Of a DNA stretch of 64,000 bases, positions 38,445 to 50,020 are shown piece after piece. Within the stretch, counting starts at the first letter, position 1. Every line of letters begins with the position of its first letter. Location of the stretch: assembly GCF_019399895.1 (NCBI RefSeq), contig NC_091864.1:7480001-7544000 (forward strand), in the 5' to 3' direction. A program made the translations under genes and the position numbers. This DNA comes from Cardiocondyla obscurior. Its lineage: Eukaryota > Arthropoda > Insecta > Hymenoptera > Formicidae. The notes under the pieces are model-generated. The model had not been told where the DNA came from. It worked only from the letters and a program-made list of their open reading frames with translations, and made no database searches.

Positions 38445-40615
38445 ATGTTTAACTTTCAACGGACGGACAGGGTTTGCCGATTCTGCAAGGAAACATTTTG
38501 CTGCTCGAGGTGTTGCAATCGTCATGTGGACAAGGATCACTCTGATGTGAATACCGATTGTCCTCTGTGCGCTTCTGAAGTTTTATCTATACGACAAGGC
38601 AATTTTGCAAGATTAAACTTCGAGGATGAGAAGTTGCTGTGTCACGTAATTAACAAGCATTTACCATTACATTGCAAGCTGTGCGGTGTCTTATTTGAAT
38701 CCAAAGAAGACTTCAAGTCCATCGGTATATCAATAATACGTTTACAAATTAATAATTACGTTAATTCGATGAATAATACATATTCCCGAAAACCTAAAAG
38801 TGTTAAAATAATTATGATTATTGTTAGAGCTAAATAAAATTAATGTAATTTTATATTTAATATGGTAAATATATTAATTTAATTTTTTTTTTAAATATTA
38901 CTTTAGCTGCGTGTAAGTGGTTTAAACTCTGGCATGGTTTAACGTCAACGTTTATCTATGACCACCAAGAGAAGAAATTGAAGCCGCATTCTATAAGCGA
39001 CAGCGACTGCAATTGGAGCAGATTTTGCACACCGCCGGAAATCTATCGGAAGACCAGCACGCCGATGTTTGATAGCCAAAAGAACAGCTTCGAAACGCCC
39101 TGTGTGCCGAAATTCACTTTGAAAACCCCCCAAACGAACTCTCCGTCAATCACACAGGTCACGTCGTCAATTTCAAAAACAAACAACACGCGATACTTTA
39201 GCTTTCTGCTCACTTCAAACGACAAGATAACGCCTTTTAAGACCTGCAGAGACGAACAATTGCCCAGAAACAATTCCGGAAGGAACCTAATCGTCACGTA
39301 TGAAAAAGAGAACGAAATCGATGACGACGCTGTCCAAGTGTCACCGCCTGTGAATGTGAACTTGACGACGTTTACGGGTGGCATTCTGCAGAATTCACCG
39401 CAGTCAGATATCTTCGAGGACGTCGTAAAGGTGAGATTCTCCGATGAGTTTAAAACTGCGACGGAAGCGTCTGAATTTTCTGGAAACTTAATGGAGCCCT
39501 GCGTGCAAAATAATTTTTACGCGTCGGAAGAGGAGGAGGAGGAGGAGTTTCATGACGCTCGCAATGAGATTACGCAAAAGGCAAAGACTGCAACAGAAAA
39601 TATAAAGGATAGAAAGAATATTATTACGAAAAATAATAAAGACGTGAACGACATAAAAAATATGAAGAGCACAAATGATAGTCAAGAGAAGGATAAAAGG
39701 CGCTCTTTAACTGAACCTTCAGAATATTTTGTAAGTCCGCAATCGGCTGCGAAAGAACGTGATTCTAAAAGATTGCTGATGATGGTGTTGGTAGAGACCG
39801 TGGAGAGCAATTCCGGAGAATTGTCCAACGACTTGATGCCTCTGATTAATTCAGGTTTGAAGAAGTTACAGGAGCAGCTCATATCGGCAAATCGTCAGTC
39901 ACCTCCGAGTGACTCCAAGTCTGGTGAAGTTTGTAGAAGGTCTATCACGACGATGAATATGCATATTGCAAGTATTGAAAGTTATTCTCCAAAAAGCGCG
40001 GCGGCTGTGACAAATCATGAACAGTTTGCATCCTCATCTTCTTCCTCGTCATCATCTGTGCGGAGTGAAAGCAGTAACAACAGCGGATTTTTGTCCACCG
40101 TTACGGATGCGCTAAAGCAAGCCTTCAAAAGTGTCTCCGGTAGGTAAAAGTTTTAATTAATCACGAACTAATTTTTTAAACGACTTTAATTATAGCATTG
40201 CCACTCTAATCTTTTTTTTGGGGGGTTTATTTCAGGCTTGAGTATGCCCTCGACAAGCATTCAAGCAACAAAAGTAATGCGACGAGAAGTTATCGAGGAA
40301 TTAACGTCTTCGCAAGGATCATCCTCCATCGACTCGGCTCGTCCTGGCAAGCGAAACCGCGAAGTTTTCGAAGGCTCTTCGAAAGAAAGTCCGTTTGCGC
40401 TCACATTAGACGCAAAGAGCCCCCTTGCGAAACGCCAGAAAGGATGGTATAAGATGATTAAAGGACGTCAACCAATCAGTAGGATGCGGAATAATCGAGT
40501 AACAACTTCTCCCAGAGGAGTGTCTACAGAAAGACAAGTTTTCCGTCAAGGTTCACTGACGGTAGGCGACACAATTTTACCTCTTCCTACGAGAGCTCAC
40601 CAATCAACGGATTAA
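38445..40615 (+). CDS. Unrecognised 630-residue protein with N-terminal Cys/His-rich module
   Basis: Exons 38445-38724, 38907-40139 and 40236-40615 join in phase to 630 residues. The N-terminus (about 1-95) has paired cysteines and histidines that look zinc-binding: CRFCKETFCCSRCCNRH, then CPLC, CHVINKH and CKLC. The rest is low in structure and rich in Ser, Thr, Asn and Lys. It has acidic runs (EEEEEEEF), a Ser run of nine and many SP/TP sites (CTPPEIY, LKTPQT, VSPP, TSPRG), as in cell-cycle-phosphorylated nuclear proteins. A short hydrophobic/amphipathic stretch, FLSTVTDALKQAFKSVSG, precedes the last intron, and a basic region follows (PGKRNRE, AKRQKGWYK). The layout recalls the fly nuclear protein fs(1)Ya, but I cannot confirm this. 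An in-frame GTG lies upstream; the ATG at 38445 is the first AUG of this frame. Confidence 0.75.
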
Positions 40616-40645
40616 AATGTTTTTTTATATAAAAAAAAATTAACG

Positions 40646-40714
40646 TCCCAGCAAACATAATATTACATGTATAGTTGTAATTTCCATTTGTATTATTAAT
40701 TGTGTTTGCTGGGA
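40646..40714. mobile_element. 69-bp palindromic element (CCCAGCAAACA ends)
   Basis: TCCCAGCAAACATAATATTA on the left and TCCCAGCAAACACAATTAAT on the right (other strand) form an inverted repeat with a loop of about 25 bases. It lies 30 bases after the stop codon of the upstream gene, so it is probably in its 3' UTR. It could be a short MITE or an RNA hairpin acting in 3'-end formation. No open frame. Confidence 0.65.
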
Positions 40715-41709
40715 TATTACTGGACCAAGTGGTAAGTAAATTAAGAAAAACCGACTTCATGAAATGTTTTACAAGAATTCAACTTGGCATCAATTAATTC
40801 TAATGGAATTCTTATCTTAATTCATCATCGTGCATACTAATTATTTATTAATTTAATTAATTTCATTTGAGGTGTGTTATAAATCCATCCAGTATTATGC
40901 ATAAGTTAAATTAAAATGTAATTAAGATTTATTTAACTAAGATTCTATATCATTTTTATCAATTTCTTACGCATCTTATTAATATTAAATCATATATATA
41001 AAAAAAAATATTTTAAATAATTGTAATAAATAGAAATTACTTATAATACATTAAAATATTTATATTTAAAAAAAATCGGGTTACAAAGACTGATCACAAT
41101 ATTACTCACAAGAAAATGACGTTACTGTATAATTATTTACATTGTTTAAACTAAAAATTAAAAGTATAATAATAAGATAAAATTTTGATATAATTGTTTA
41201 AAGATTTTTTACTTTATTGATCGATTAATAAATAATATTTATAGTTTCTGAATTTTGTAATAAACAATGTATTACTGTTTTTAATACTAAATAAGATGTA
41301 AATAATTTAATTTTTTTTTATTTTTATTTTACCGTATTTTACTTTTCTCCGTGAAGGAGATCGATCTACAACTGCTACCAACTTCCGTATTTTAAACTGG
41401 CCGAATTACATCCGGTCTAGGAAGCGAGTTCCAACATAACCTAAAGAGAAGTACTTGACCCTTAACCTAGCAATTTGAATCGACAACAAAAAGGTCTACC
41501 TCAACTAAATTAATTAAATCTTTTATTAAATATCGTATTTCCAATTAAATGCGAGTTGAGTTTACTTCAACATTCTAGTCTCCTAATTTTTATAAAAATA
41601 AATCGGATTAGAATTAATAGGATTTATTATTATTGAAAAAAAATTTAGAAGAATACAATAATTAATTAATTTAAGGTAAAAGTTACAATTAAAGTCGTAC
41701 AATCGAGAA
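40715..41709. other. Intergenic stretch holding one copy of a dispersed repeat
   Basis: AT-rich DNA between the 38.4-kb gene and NDUFAF5. Its core (about 41028-41345) is similar to sequence at 51298-51790. The last 350 bases should contain the NDUFAF5 promoter. No exon seen. Confidence 0.5.
41028..41345. repeat. Dispersed repeat A, copy 1
   Basis: Shares ordered blocks with 51298-51790: CATTAAAATATTTATATT, a CAATATTACT block, TTTGATATAATTGTTTAAAG, TTTTTTACTTTATTGATCGA, AGTTTCTGAATTTTGTAATA, and a TAATACT / GTAAATAATTTA block. Copy 2 has about 165 extra bases between the TTGATTGATTAATA block and AGTTTCTGAA, so the two copies differ by an insertion or deletion. Confidence 0.75.
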
Positions 41710-42966
41710 ATGACGTCTAACATTATGTTCCGTGGAATGAATACGATATTAAGTGACAAGTTGAATCTGTTGAGCTCTAGAAACAATCTTAATAGTATAT
41801 TCAATACTATATCCATGTCTACGTTACCACCAAATAGTCCGATGAACGTGTTCGATAGAAATGCAAAGCTCTTGCAGCGTGAACGCGCTGCTCAGAACGC
41901 CGACGTTCAATTGTATGATTACATTAAGGATGAGGTGGGAGATAGACTGGCCGATCGAATATTCGATATCAAAAGGAAGTTCAACAGGGCCTTAGATCTA
42001 GGATGCGGCCGTGGCCACGTGTCCAAGCGAATCCTCAACGAATCTGTAGAAGAGCTAGTGTTAGCTGACATGAGTCCAAGTCTTTTGCAACAGGCCAAAG
42101 CTACAGAGGGTGTGAAAGTTAAGAAGGAAGTCGTGGACGAGGAGAATCTTTCCTTCGAGCCTAACACTTTCGACATGGTAATCAGCTGTTTGAGTCTTCA
42201 CTGGGTCAATAATCTTCCCGAATGTTTTAGGCGCATTAATAACAGCTTAAAGAACGACGGAGTTTTTTTAGCGGCTGTTTTTGGTGGCGATACACTTTAT
42301 GAATTGAGGTAACAGTGACATTGCTAAGTTTACATCGAGGATCGTTTAAAGTATAAAGTAACTTTGCATTTATTATTTCTGGAATTTATTCTGATACTAC
42401 AGGTGTTCCTTGCAATTAGCCGAATTGGAGAGATACGGTGGAGTCTCGCCGCACATATCGCCGTTTGTGGAAGTCAGGGATATTGGATTTCTCCTGACGA
42501 GAGCGAACTTTACGATGCTGACTATCGACACTGACGAGATAGTAATTGGTTATCCAAGCATGTTCGAACTTATGTGGGATCTTAAAGGTAAGTAATGTAA
42601 ATTAAACTTATTTTTAACCATAAATAAAAATTATATAACATCTATAATATAATATATTACGCAATTTATATTTTAGGAATGGCCGAGAATAATGCAGTCA
42701 GGAATCGTAATTTGCATTTATCTAGAGATACTTTAATTGCAGCCGCGTCTTTATATGAACAGCTTTACGGAAAGAGGAAAGAAGATAACAGTATGTTCGT
42801 TCCTGCCACATTTCAGATAATATTCATGTTGGGATGGAAGCCGGACCCGTCGCAACCGAAACCTCTCGAAAGGGGAACGGGACAAGTATCGCTTAAGGAT
42901 TTGTATCAGCTCGATAAAATAATTAAAAAGACTAAGACAATAAAATTGGACGACGATGACAAATAA
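41710..42966 (+). CDS. NDUFAF5: NDUFAF5, complex I assembly factor (methyltransferase fold)
   Basis: NDUFAF5 is a mitochondrial S-adenosylmethionine-dependent protein; in human it hydroxylates an arginine of NDUFS7 early in complex I assembly. Exons 41710-42308, 42403-42587 and 42677-42966 join to 357 residues. The N-terminal 40 residues lack acidic residues apart from one Asp and carry Arg and Lys, consistent with a matrix-targeting peptide. Then come NVFDRNAKLLQRERAA (family start phrase), the SAM motif LDLGCGRGHVS, the acidic ribose site VLADMSP, FDMVISCLSLHWVNNLP, and GDTLYELRCSLQLAE, SPFVEVRDIGFLLTRA, YPSMFELMWDLKGMAE and the C-terminal ATFQIIFMLGWKP. Length is close to human (345). The gene converges on UFC1, which ends 160 bases downstream on the other strand. 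Confidence 0.95.
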
Positions 42967-43125
42967 GCCTGTATTAAATAGTCTTAATTTAAATAATGTA
43001 AATATTTTATATTGTGTGTAAAAACTTAACAAATTGTATAAATTCTCTTTTGATAAGCACAAAGCTTTTTAAAACTTATTTAATAATAGCATTTTTTTTT
43101 TTTTTTTTTTTTTTACATTAACGCT

Positions 43126-44094
43126 TTAAGATTTTTTTTCTTCGTCTTTATGAACTACAATGCCCTTTTCTATAAGTTCTGGAATCTCGACTGCCAGCCA
43201 TGGTCCTAACTAAAAAAAAAAAAAAAAAAAAAAAAAAAAGATTAAAAATTCTCGTTTTTTTTATTATATAAAAAATTATTTTAATATAAACACATATAGC
43301 AATAAGTAAATGTTTTTTTCCACATGTTTAATTATTAAATATAAATGCAATCAAGCATTCAGCTTACCCCAAGAGCCATTGCATGAGCAATACCAAATTT
43401 GGGAACATTACGGGCCCACAATGGCTTAAAGTGATCAGTCAAACAAATCTTGCCACCTCTGTACATTTTTGCTGTTTTACCATCTAATTCTGGTAATGCA
43501 ATTTCAGGTGCTGTTGTGGGATATGTAACAGGAATCTAGAATTGCAGAAAAAAAAGTATTTTGATTTTAAAATCTAAACATATATATATATATTTTTTTT
43601 TTACTTGTTTAAATATTTTTTTTATATAAAAAAAAGTAGTGATTAATTTTACTCACATCAAATTCTATTTCGAATTCATATTTCAGAAAATTCTGAATGT
43701 ACCAGCATTTACCAAACCATTTGGTGCCTTCCTTGTTTGATTCCAGTCGGAACCAGTCGTTATCTGCCTCTTTATTATTTTTAACATACTACGATAAAAA
43801 AGAAAACTACAATTAGGTCTTTATATCTTTGTAAAATATGTCATGGCATTCAATGTTAATTAATCTGTTGTCACATAAAAATAAAATATTATTAATTTAT
43901 AAACTAAGCAACGGAGGCGGTCCATATGGAAGTTCAGCTCGCGAAAAAAAAGGAGAGCCGTGCTAATTCACCTTGATAAGAGATTGATACTCCTCTTTCA
44001 ACCTCTGCACCCACAAATCCTTGTCCCTGGGCCCGGCTCTCGTCTGTAACAACGGAATGTTACTCAAAGTCTTCTTCGTTGACTCGTCGACCAT
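43126..44094 (-). CDS. UFC1: UFC1, E2 conjugating enzyme for UFM1
   Basis: UFC1 accepts the ubiquitin-like protein UFM1 from UBA5 and passes it to substrates with the UFL1 ligase at the endoplasmic reticulum. Exons (minus): 44094-43972, 43788-43657, 43535-43368 and 43209-43126, giving 168 residues (human 167). Seen: AGPRDKDLWVQRLKEEYQSL, NNKEADNDWFRLESN, GTKWFGKCWYI, TYPTTAPEIALPELDGKTAK, and the catalytic loop GGKICLTDHFKPLW with the active cysteine at residue 116, the same number as in human. The last exon starts LGPWLAVEIPELIEKG. It is not in a long open frame because every exon is short. The last coding exon is bracketed by a 28-base and a 23-base homopolymer run. Confidence 0.96.
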
Positions 44095-44567
44095 CTCGAC
44101 GGATTGATAATATACTTGTGAATATTGTGATGCTCACTGTCGACAATTTTCAGGTTGGGATGACGCTCGGTGAGAATTGCCAACTTAATGCCGCATCTCG
44201 ACTCGAGACAATTCGAGAAGTCGGAATTTCACCGACGACGACAAGGATTCGAAGGAAAAAAAAGTAGATAATAATTAACGAATTATACGGGCGACAATTT
44301 TCAAGTAAATCGCTAAAAAATACGCTTTATTTCCGAATCAATTTTACACGTATACGTAACATAACGACTTGGCGAAGTTTGGTGCGCGTCTATCGATCAA
44401 TCGGTTCTACTCGCGAAGGGTTGCAATCCTGCGGAACAGGCGTGAGTAGTCGCCCGTTTACGAAAGCAAGGTACCATAAAGTGCAAGCGTTCGTGAATGG
44501 CGATGAGATGTTAATCGGCCGTCAATAGTATAAACGTAAAGGACTCGTGAAACACAACGGATACACG
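44095..44567. promoter_or_regulatory. Bidirectional promoter of UFC1 and SARNP
   Basis: Only 473 bases separate the start codons of the two divergent genes, so they very probably share a promoter. The interval is more GC- and CpG-rich than the introns. No TATA element is obvious. Confidence 0.6.
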
Positions 44568-46157
44568 ATGGCTGATTCATCTTACGAGAAAGGGATAACC
44601 GAGTTATCAAAGATGAAGGTGGGTATTGCGAATTGTTTCATATGTGCAGCGGTACTCGCCGCTTCTCAGTGGCATCTTAACCAATAATTTTCCTGGAATC
44701 TAAAGAATTGCCCGGCTATTTCACCTCGCCGATTGATCTCAATACACTCAACGGTGAAACTATTTAGTTTTTAACGCGTACAACTTTCTTTCTCGTCTTT
44801 GAAACACTTGATACTTTTTCCTTTTAGGTTTTTGCTCCATGAGCTCCAGTTTTAATTTATCTTAAGTTTGTATACAAAACGAAATACCGAAGCTTTTTTT
44901 AGCGTTGTTTTTTTTTGTAATTTTTTTTCTTTAATTTCTTTAACATTTTTATTACATTGTACTGTTTTTTTACTAGGTGGCAGACCTCAAAGTTGAATTA
45001 AAGCAACGGGGACTTCCTACTACAGGCAATAAAAATGATCTTGTAGAGAGACTCCAGCTAGCAATCCATGGAGGTATTATTTTTTTCTCTATTTTTCTTT
45101 TTTTTAACATAATTATCTGCATATATTTTTGTAAAAAAAAAAGAACTTGTGTTGTACAGATTCTGCATTATCCTTGGATGAAACTGCAGAAGAGATTTTA
45201 GATGAGGATGAAGTACTTGCTGTAAGCACATCAGTAATTTTTATTAGGCCAGCCTGTCGATATATTTAAATATTAATTTTATTATATGTTATAAACACAT
45301 AATAATTTGAAATTATTTACAGGATGAGGAAATAGAAGAATTATCCAGTAAACCAGATTCACAAGTTGTCCCTGAAAAACGAAAATTGTCTATCTCCATA
45401 GAGAATAACAACACCAATGCTAAAAAAATAGTTCTGAATCGCAAACCTGTACTGGAAGAAATAAAAAATGACCAAGTTGAAAAAAAGGAAAACAAAGGAA
45501 CAATCGTGTCTGAAGATGTATCGCCACAGAAAAAAATTATTAAATTGTCAGAACTCAGCACGAAAGAGGTAATGGAAAATTACATTTTACGTAATTAAGG
45601 ATTTAAATAATATTAAAAAAAATTCTTGTTACATTATTAATATTATATATATGAATTAATATCGTAACAGAGATTGGAAATGAGAGCTAAGAAATTTGGA
45701 GTTCCACTATCCGAAACGGCAAAAAAGGAGGCTAGATTAGCCCGTTTCAACGTAAATAATCAAAACAATAAATCGGCTGCATCTATAAAAACGCCTGTGG
45801 TAAGAAATCGAATAAATATAATACTTTAAATAAAGGGACGAGATAATTAAAAAATATATAATGACAAACGTTCAATATTTTATAGCCTACTACATTTGAA
45901 GTATTGAAAAAACGTGCAGAAAGATTTGGGAGTTCGGTATCCACTTTAATGGAAAAGGTAAACGATATACGTACAGTTATTCAGTTTAGTACAAATTCCA
46001 TGTTTAAAAGGATATTTCTTTTTAGCTTGTTTTAAACCTATTTCTTTATGTTTAGGCCGAAATGGCTGAACGATTGGAGAAAAGAAAAGAGAGATTCGGC
46101 GAAGTAAAAGCCCCTGAGAATGCAATATCTAAAAACAAAGTTAAAATTGTTAAATGA
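44568..46157 (+). CDS. SARNP: SARNP/CIP29-like SAP-domain mRNA export factor
   Basis: SARNP binds the helicase DDX39B and the TREX complex and helps mRNA export. Exons 44568-44618, 44977-45073, 45160-45221, 45323-45568, 45671-45799, 45886-45957 and 46056-46157 give 252 residues. The SAP DNA/RNA-binding domain spans about 12-48 (VADLKVELKQRGLPTTGNK, then LVERLQLAI). An acidic segment follows (EEILDEDEVLADEEIEEL). The C-terminal half carries the repeated R-x-x-(R/K)-F-G type motif of the family that contacts the helicase: RLEMRAKKFGVP, ARFNVN, LKKRAERFGSSVST and LEKRKERFGE. Only the SAP and repeat regions are strongly conserved, so orthology is inferred from architecture and these motifs. Confidence 0.9.
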
Positions 46158-46827
46158 TACTCGGTATTATATACTAAAGCGACAGACTTAGAATACAAAT
46201 CTTAATTTAATATTTCTTATTTTCAATAAAACTGCAATGTTCTGCACGTACATCAAGAGAACGATAACTTATTGATAACAATGTACTTTTTAATACTATT
46301 ATAATTTTAGTGCTAAAGTGTCCATACTTTTTTCTTTATACATAATATATATATTTTTTTCTCCCTTTGTCGCATGTAAATTACTTGTAAGAAAATAAAA
46401 AGATAAACCTTTCAGAAACGTGTACGTAAATAAATATATTACATCAATGAACTCACGTACACAGCAATACTGTAGATATAATGTAATTATTTCTGTAAAA
46501 AGTGTTAGAAGTTTTTTAATAATTTTGATGATGTTAAAAAAAATTTGTTCAAGTGCATTTTCACTGGCGCGCAAGCGCGCCACCATCTCGCGAATCTCAC
46601 GACGCTCGCGACGCGTAGCTTTATCGTGCATACAGGGCTTTACATTTGGTTGCATTTCATCCCGCTCGCGCTGTCGTGGTTTCCGATTTCCGTCGCTCGT
46701 CTTTCACTGCTTCACGCCGAGCCGAGTCGCCGAGGGCCAATCCCGCCGATTCCTTGTGTTCGCGTCGTATGAGGCACGGTGAGGATTTACTGTTCACGCT
46801 CTTCGTCGACAGGCACGCACCGCCAGG
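46158..46827. promoter_or_regulatory. SARNP-RTF1 spacer with RTF1 promoter
   Basis: Both flanking genes are on the plus strand. The first part is the SARNP 3' UTR. The second part, about 46560-46827, becomes GC- and CpG-rich and is the likely RTF1 promoter and leader. The open frames here overlap on both strands and are not supported as genes. Confidence 0.5.
46225..46230 (+). terminator. Candidate SARNP polyadenylation signal
   Basis: AATAAA about 70 nt after the SARNP stop codon, in a non-homopolymer context (TTTCAATAAAACTG). Confidence 0.65.
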
Positions 46828-49629
46828 ATGCCGAAGAGGAAGCATCAAGCACTCATAGACTCCGACAGCAGCGGGAGCGCGTCGGAGAGCGGCTCGGACT
46901 TGGACAATGTAAATAGCGTAACCTTTGTAGCGTAAAAATACCGCACCGTTCACTACCGCGTTGCATCGTATCGTAGACATTGTACTTTACGTCCGATCTT
47001 TGTCGCACGAGTTGCGAAAATGCACCTCGACGTACCCTTATTTTCGAAGCAACTTTCCATGAGTTACGATAAAACGTACGCAATTACATGCTTCGTGCAT
47101 ATTTCGCAAAGCAATTGATATATTTACGAGGGTTTATTTTAGAAATAAGCTGCCATTATTACTTTCCTCTATGATTTTATTATTTATAATTTATAATCGT
47201 CGTATTCTATTACCTTTATCAGGATTTATTATCGCTGGCAAAGAAAAAGAAAGGAAAGTCACAGGATGATTCTCAATCTAATGAAGATAATGGTTCCATT
47301 AAAAAAGATATCAAACATGAGTCAGATATATCAGATTCCGATGACAATTGGAGTAATAAAGCAGGAAAAACAAAGAAGAAAAAAGCACCTTCAAAAAGAA
47401 GCAAACGAAAGATGACAAAGTCAAGTTCAGAGGACAGTGGCAGTGAGAAAGAACCGGTTAAACAGCTTTCAGAGCCAGAAGAAGGTAACATAAATACTAA
47501 ATTTAATTTTTTTTATGTTATTTATGTTAACATAATTTTGTTTGCAACAGGTGAGGTGTCAGATTCGGACCCAAGTGTTTCCAGCTCAAGTCAAGAAGAA
47601 TTTAACGACGGCTATGATGACAAACTTATGGGAGATGCAGAAGATCAAGCTAGACTTGCGCAAATGACTGAGAAAGAACGAGAACAGGAGATTTTTAAAC
47701 GGATTGAACAACGTGAGATTATGAAAACGAGATTTGAAATCGAGAAGAAGCTGAGAATGGCCAAGAAGCAAGAGCTGAAAAAGCAAAAGGAATCGAAAAA
47801 GAAGGAGAAGGGTATTGACGAAAAACCGAAGATAGATCGAGCGCCGGATCCTAAAGAGAGAAGTAAAGATCGTAAGAAGACGATAGAAGAAAAGCAAGAT
47901 AAAAAGTTTCATGCGATGTCATTGCTCAAAGCTAGACGCGAAGAGAAAAAAGAACGAGGTAAGAGATTTAACGCGCTTCGGTCTTTTACGTGTAAAAAAT
48001 TTATTAATGCCAATTTCTTTAATAGAGGAAAAAGAGAAGCAAAGGATAGAGCAGCAGCAACAGCAATCAAAAGATATGGAAGAGGAAGAATTGGAAGATG
48101 ATCATAAGGGCGCGAACAAAACGAAACTTAAAGCATCTGATATATATTCCGATGATAGTGGTTCGTCAGATAGTGGAGAAGAAGAAGACGTCGCTAAACC
48201 AATGTCCCACCGCAGATCGTCCTCGAGCGATAGTCGTGACTCAGATTCCGACAACGATAAAAAGTAAGTTTTAAAACTACATAATGTAAACGGTACCTTT
48301 GGCATATCTGTCTTTAATTCAGTTAGATTTACATGGAATATTATTATATTTTAGATCAATTACCAGTACTAAAGCCAGACCTAAAAAACCAGTATATATT
48401 AGTACTAAGGAAGATTTAAATAAGATACGATTATCCCGTCACAAGATGGAGAGATTCGTTCATCTACCATTCTTCGACAGAGTAGTGCAGGGTTGTTTTG
48501 TCAGAATAGGAATTGGTAATCATAATGGTAAACCTGTCTATAGAGTAGCTGAGATAAGTGGTGTATGCGAGACAGTAAAGATTTATCAGCTTGGCGGCAC
48601 AAGAACGAATAAAGGACTAAAGTTACGTCACGGAGCGCAAGAGCGTATTTTCAGGTTGGAGTTTGTTTCGAATCAGGAATTCACAGACTCTGAATTCTTT
48701 AAATGGAAAGAAACTTGCGCTTTACAAGGAATATCGATACCTACGTTTGACGAAGTAGAACAAAAATTAAAGGATATTAAGGAAGCGTTAGTATACGAAT
48801 TTAAAGAAGAGGACATAGAAAAAATAGTACGCGAAAAGGAAAGATTTAAACAGACTCCTTATAATTATGCAATGAAGAAAGCACAGTTGATGAGAGAGCG
48901 CGATGCAGCTAATTGCAGAGGAGATGACGAGACTGCTAGTCGACTTAATCAAGAATTAAGTGAGTTGGAGGAGCGCGCATCGGAACTGGATAAAATGCGT
49001 ACGGCAACAATTTCTAGTATATCGTACATAAACGATCGTAACAGAAAGAAAAATGTTGAGGAGGCTGAAAAAGCTATAATGGTAATGTTTTAGATACACT
49101 ATTTTTTATTACGATATTTTAATTAATTAATTAAATTTATTATAACAGGAAGAACTAAAGGCTAATAAAGGTAAAAAAGTCGATGACCCATTCACCAGGC
49201 GAAGTACTAAACCAAGAATGGTATATAAACCAGAAGACGAGTCTGAAGTAATAGCCACAATTCCAGTAAATGATAAATCAAATTCTCAATCGGCTGGAGA
49301 TTCAGTGTCCGCCGCTGATAAGGAGAATGGACAAGAATCTAAGAAAAAGCAAAGCACAGAAGATTTATTCAATGCTCACGACTTTGACATAACTATCGAT
49401 TTGGAAGTTCCTATTCCGAGTAAGTTTTTTAAAAAGTATTTTAAATAAATATTCGTTTAGGAATTAACAAAGTAGAATGATGTCGTTTATATATACATAT
49501 ATATGTATAATTTTATTTTTAGACAATCCTGTTAGCGTTTTACCGAAGCCTATTAATAATATCAAGGATACAGGACCTCGCCGATCATTAAATTTAGAAG
49601 ATTACAAAAAGAAACGTGGTCTTATCTAA
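46828..49629 (+). CDS. Rtf1: RTF1, Plus3-domain subunit of the Paf1 elongation complex
   Basis: RTF1 travels with RNA polymerase II and stimulates H2B ubiquitination and elongation. Exons 46828-46908, 47223-47484, 47551-47958, 48026-48263, 48355-49081, 49149-49419 and 49523-49629 join to 697 residues (human 710). The N-terminus is Ser/Asp/Lys-rich with casein-kinase-like acidic serine clusters. Next is a charged helical stretch with the histone modification region (LMGDAEDQARLAQMTEKERE, IFKRIEQRE). The Plus3 domain begins near residue 345 (RLSRHKMERFVHLPFFDRVV, GCFVRIGIG, YRVAEISGVCET, YQLGGTRTNKGLKLRHG, FRLEFVSNQEFTDSEF). A coiled-coil follows, and the end LNLEDYKKKRGLI is the conserved C-terminus. 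The first exon is short (27 residues, MPKRKHQALIDSDSSGSASE). Confidence 0.96.
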
Positions 49630-49660
49630 CAGTTCATACGTCTTGCATATCTCATACTTA

Positions 49661-49666
49661 AATAAA
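49661..49666 (+). terminator. Candidate RTF1 polyadenylation signal
   Basis: AATAAA about 32 nt after the RTF1 stop codon, followed by an A-rich tract. Confidence 0.5.
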
Positions 49667-49897
49667 AAAAAGAAAAACAAAAGAAAAAAAAGACGTTAAA
49701 GTTTAATGTATGGAAATATTTGCCAAATAACTAAATTTCTCACAGGTAGATGGACATTTCTGATTTATTAATTTTTATAACAGTTAATAGCATAGGATGA
49801 ATTTGTGTTTTATATAATAGAAAAAAAAATTTTGGTAAAAATCCATTTTAATAGTAGAATAAGACACATAACGTAATAATATTAGATACGCCGAAAG

Positions 49898-50020
49898 ACA
49901 GATATAGCGACGGCAGCTAGCGAATGTGAGTTTAAGCGTCGTGTGCGTCGAGTTTTACATGTACTGCATGTATATACCGCGCCGGCCGGTTTGCCGATGA
50001 CCGATTTCTCTTCGTTCTTT
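49898..50020. repeat. Dispersed repeat B, copy 1
   Basis: About 120 bases similar to 60850-60986: GACGGCAGCTAG, then AGCGTCGTGTGCGTCGAGTT (copy 2: AGCGTCGTGTGTGTCGAGTT), ACATGT, and GCGCCGGCCGG, all in the same order and orientation. The shared core is CpG-rich, unlike the AT-rich flanks. No protein is recognisable. Confidence 0.8.
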
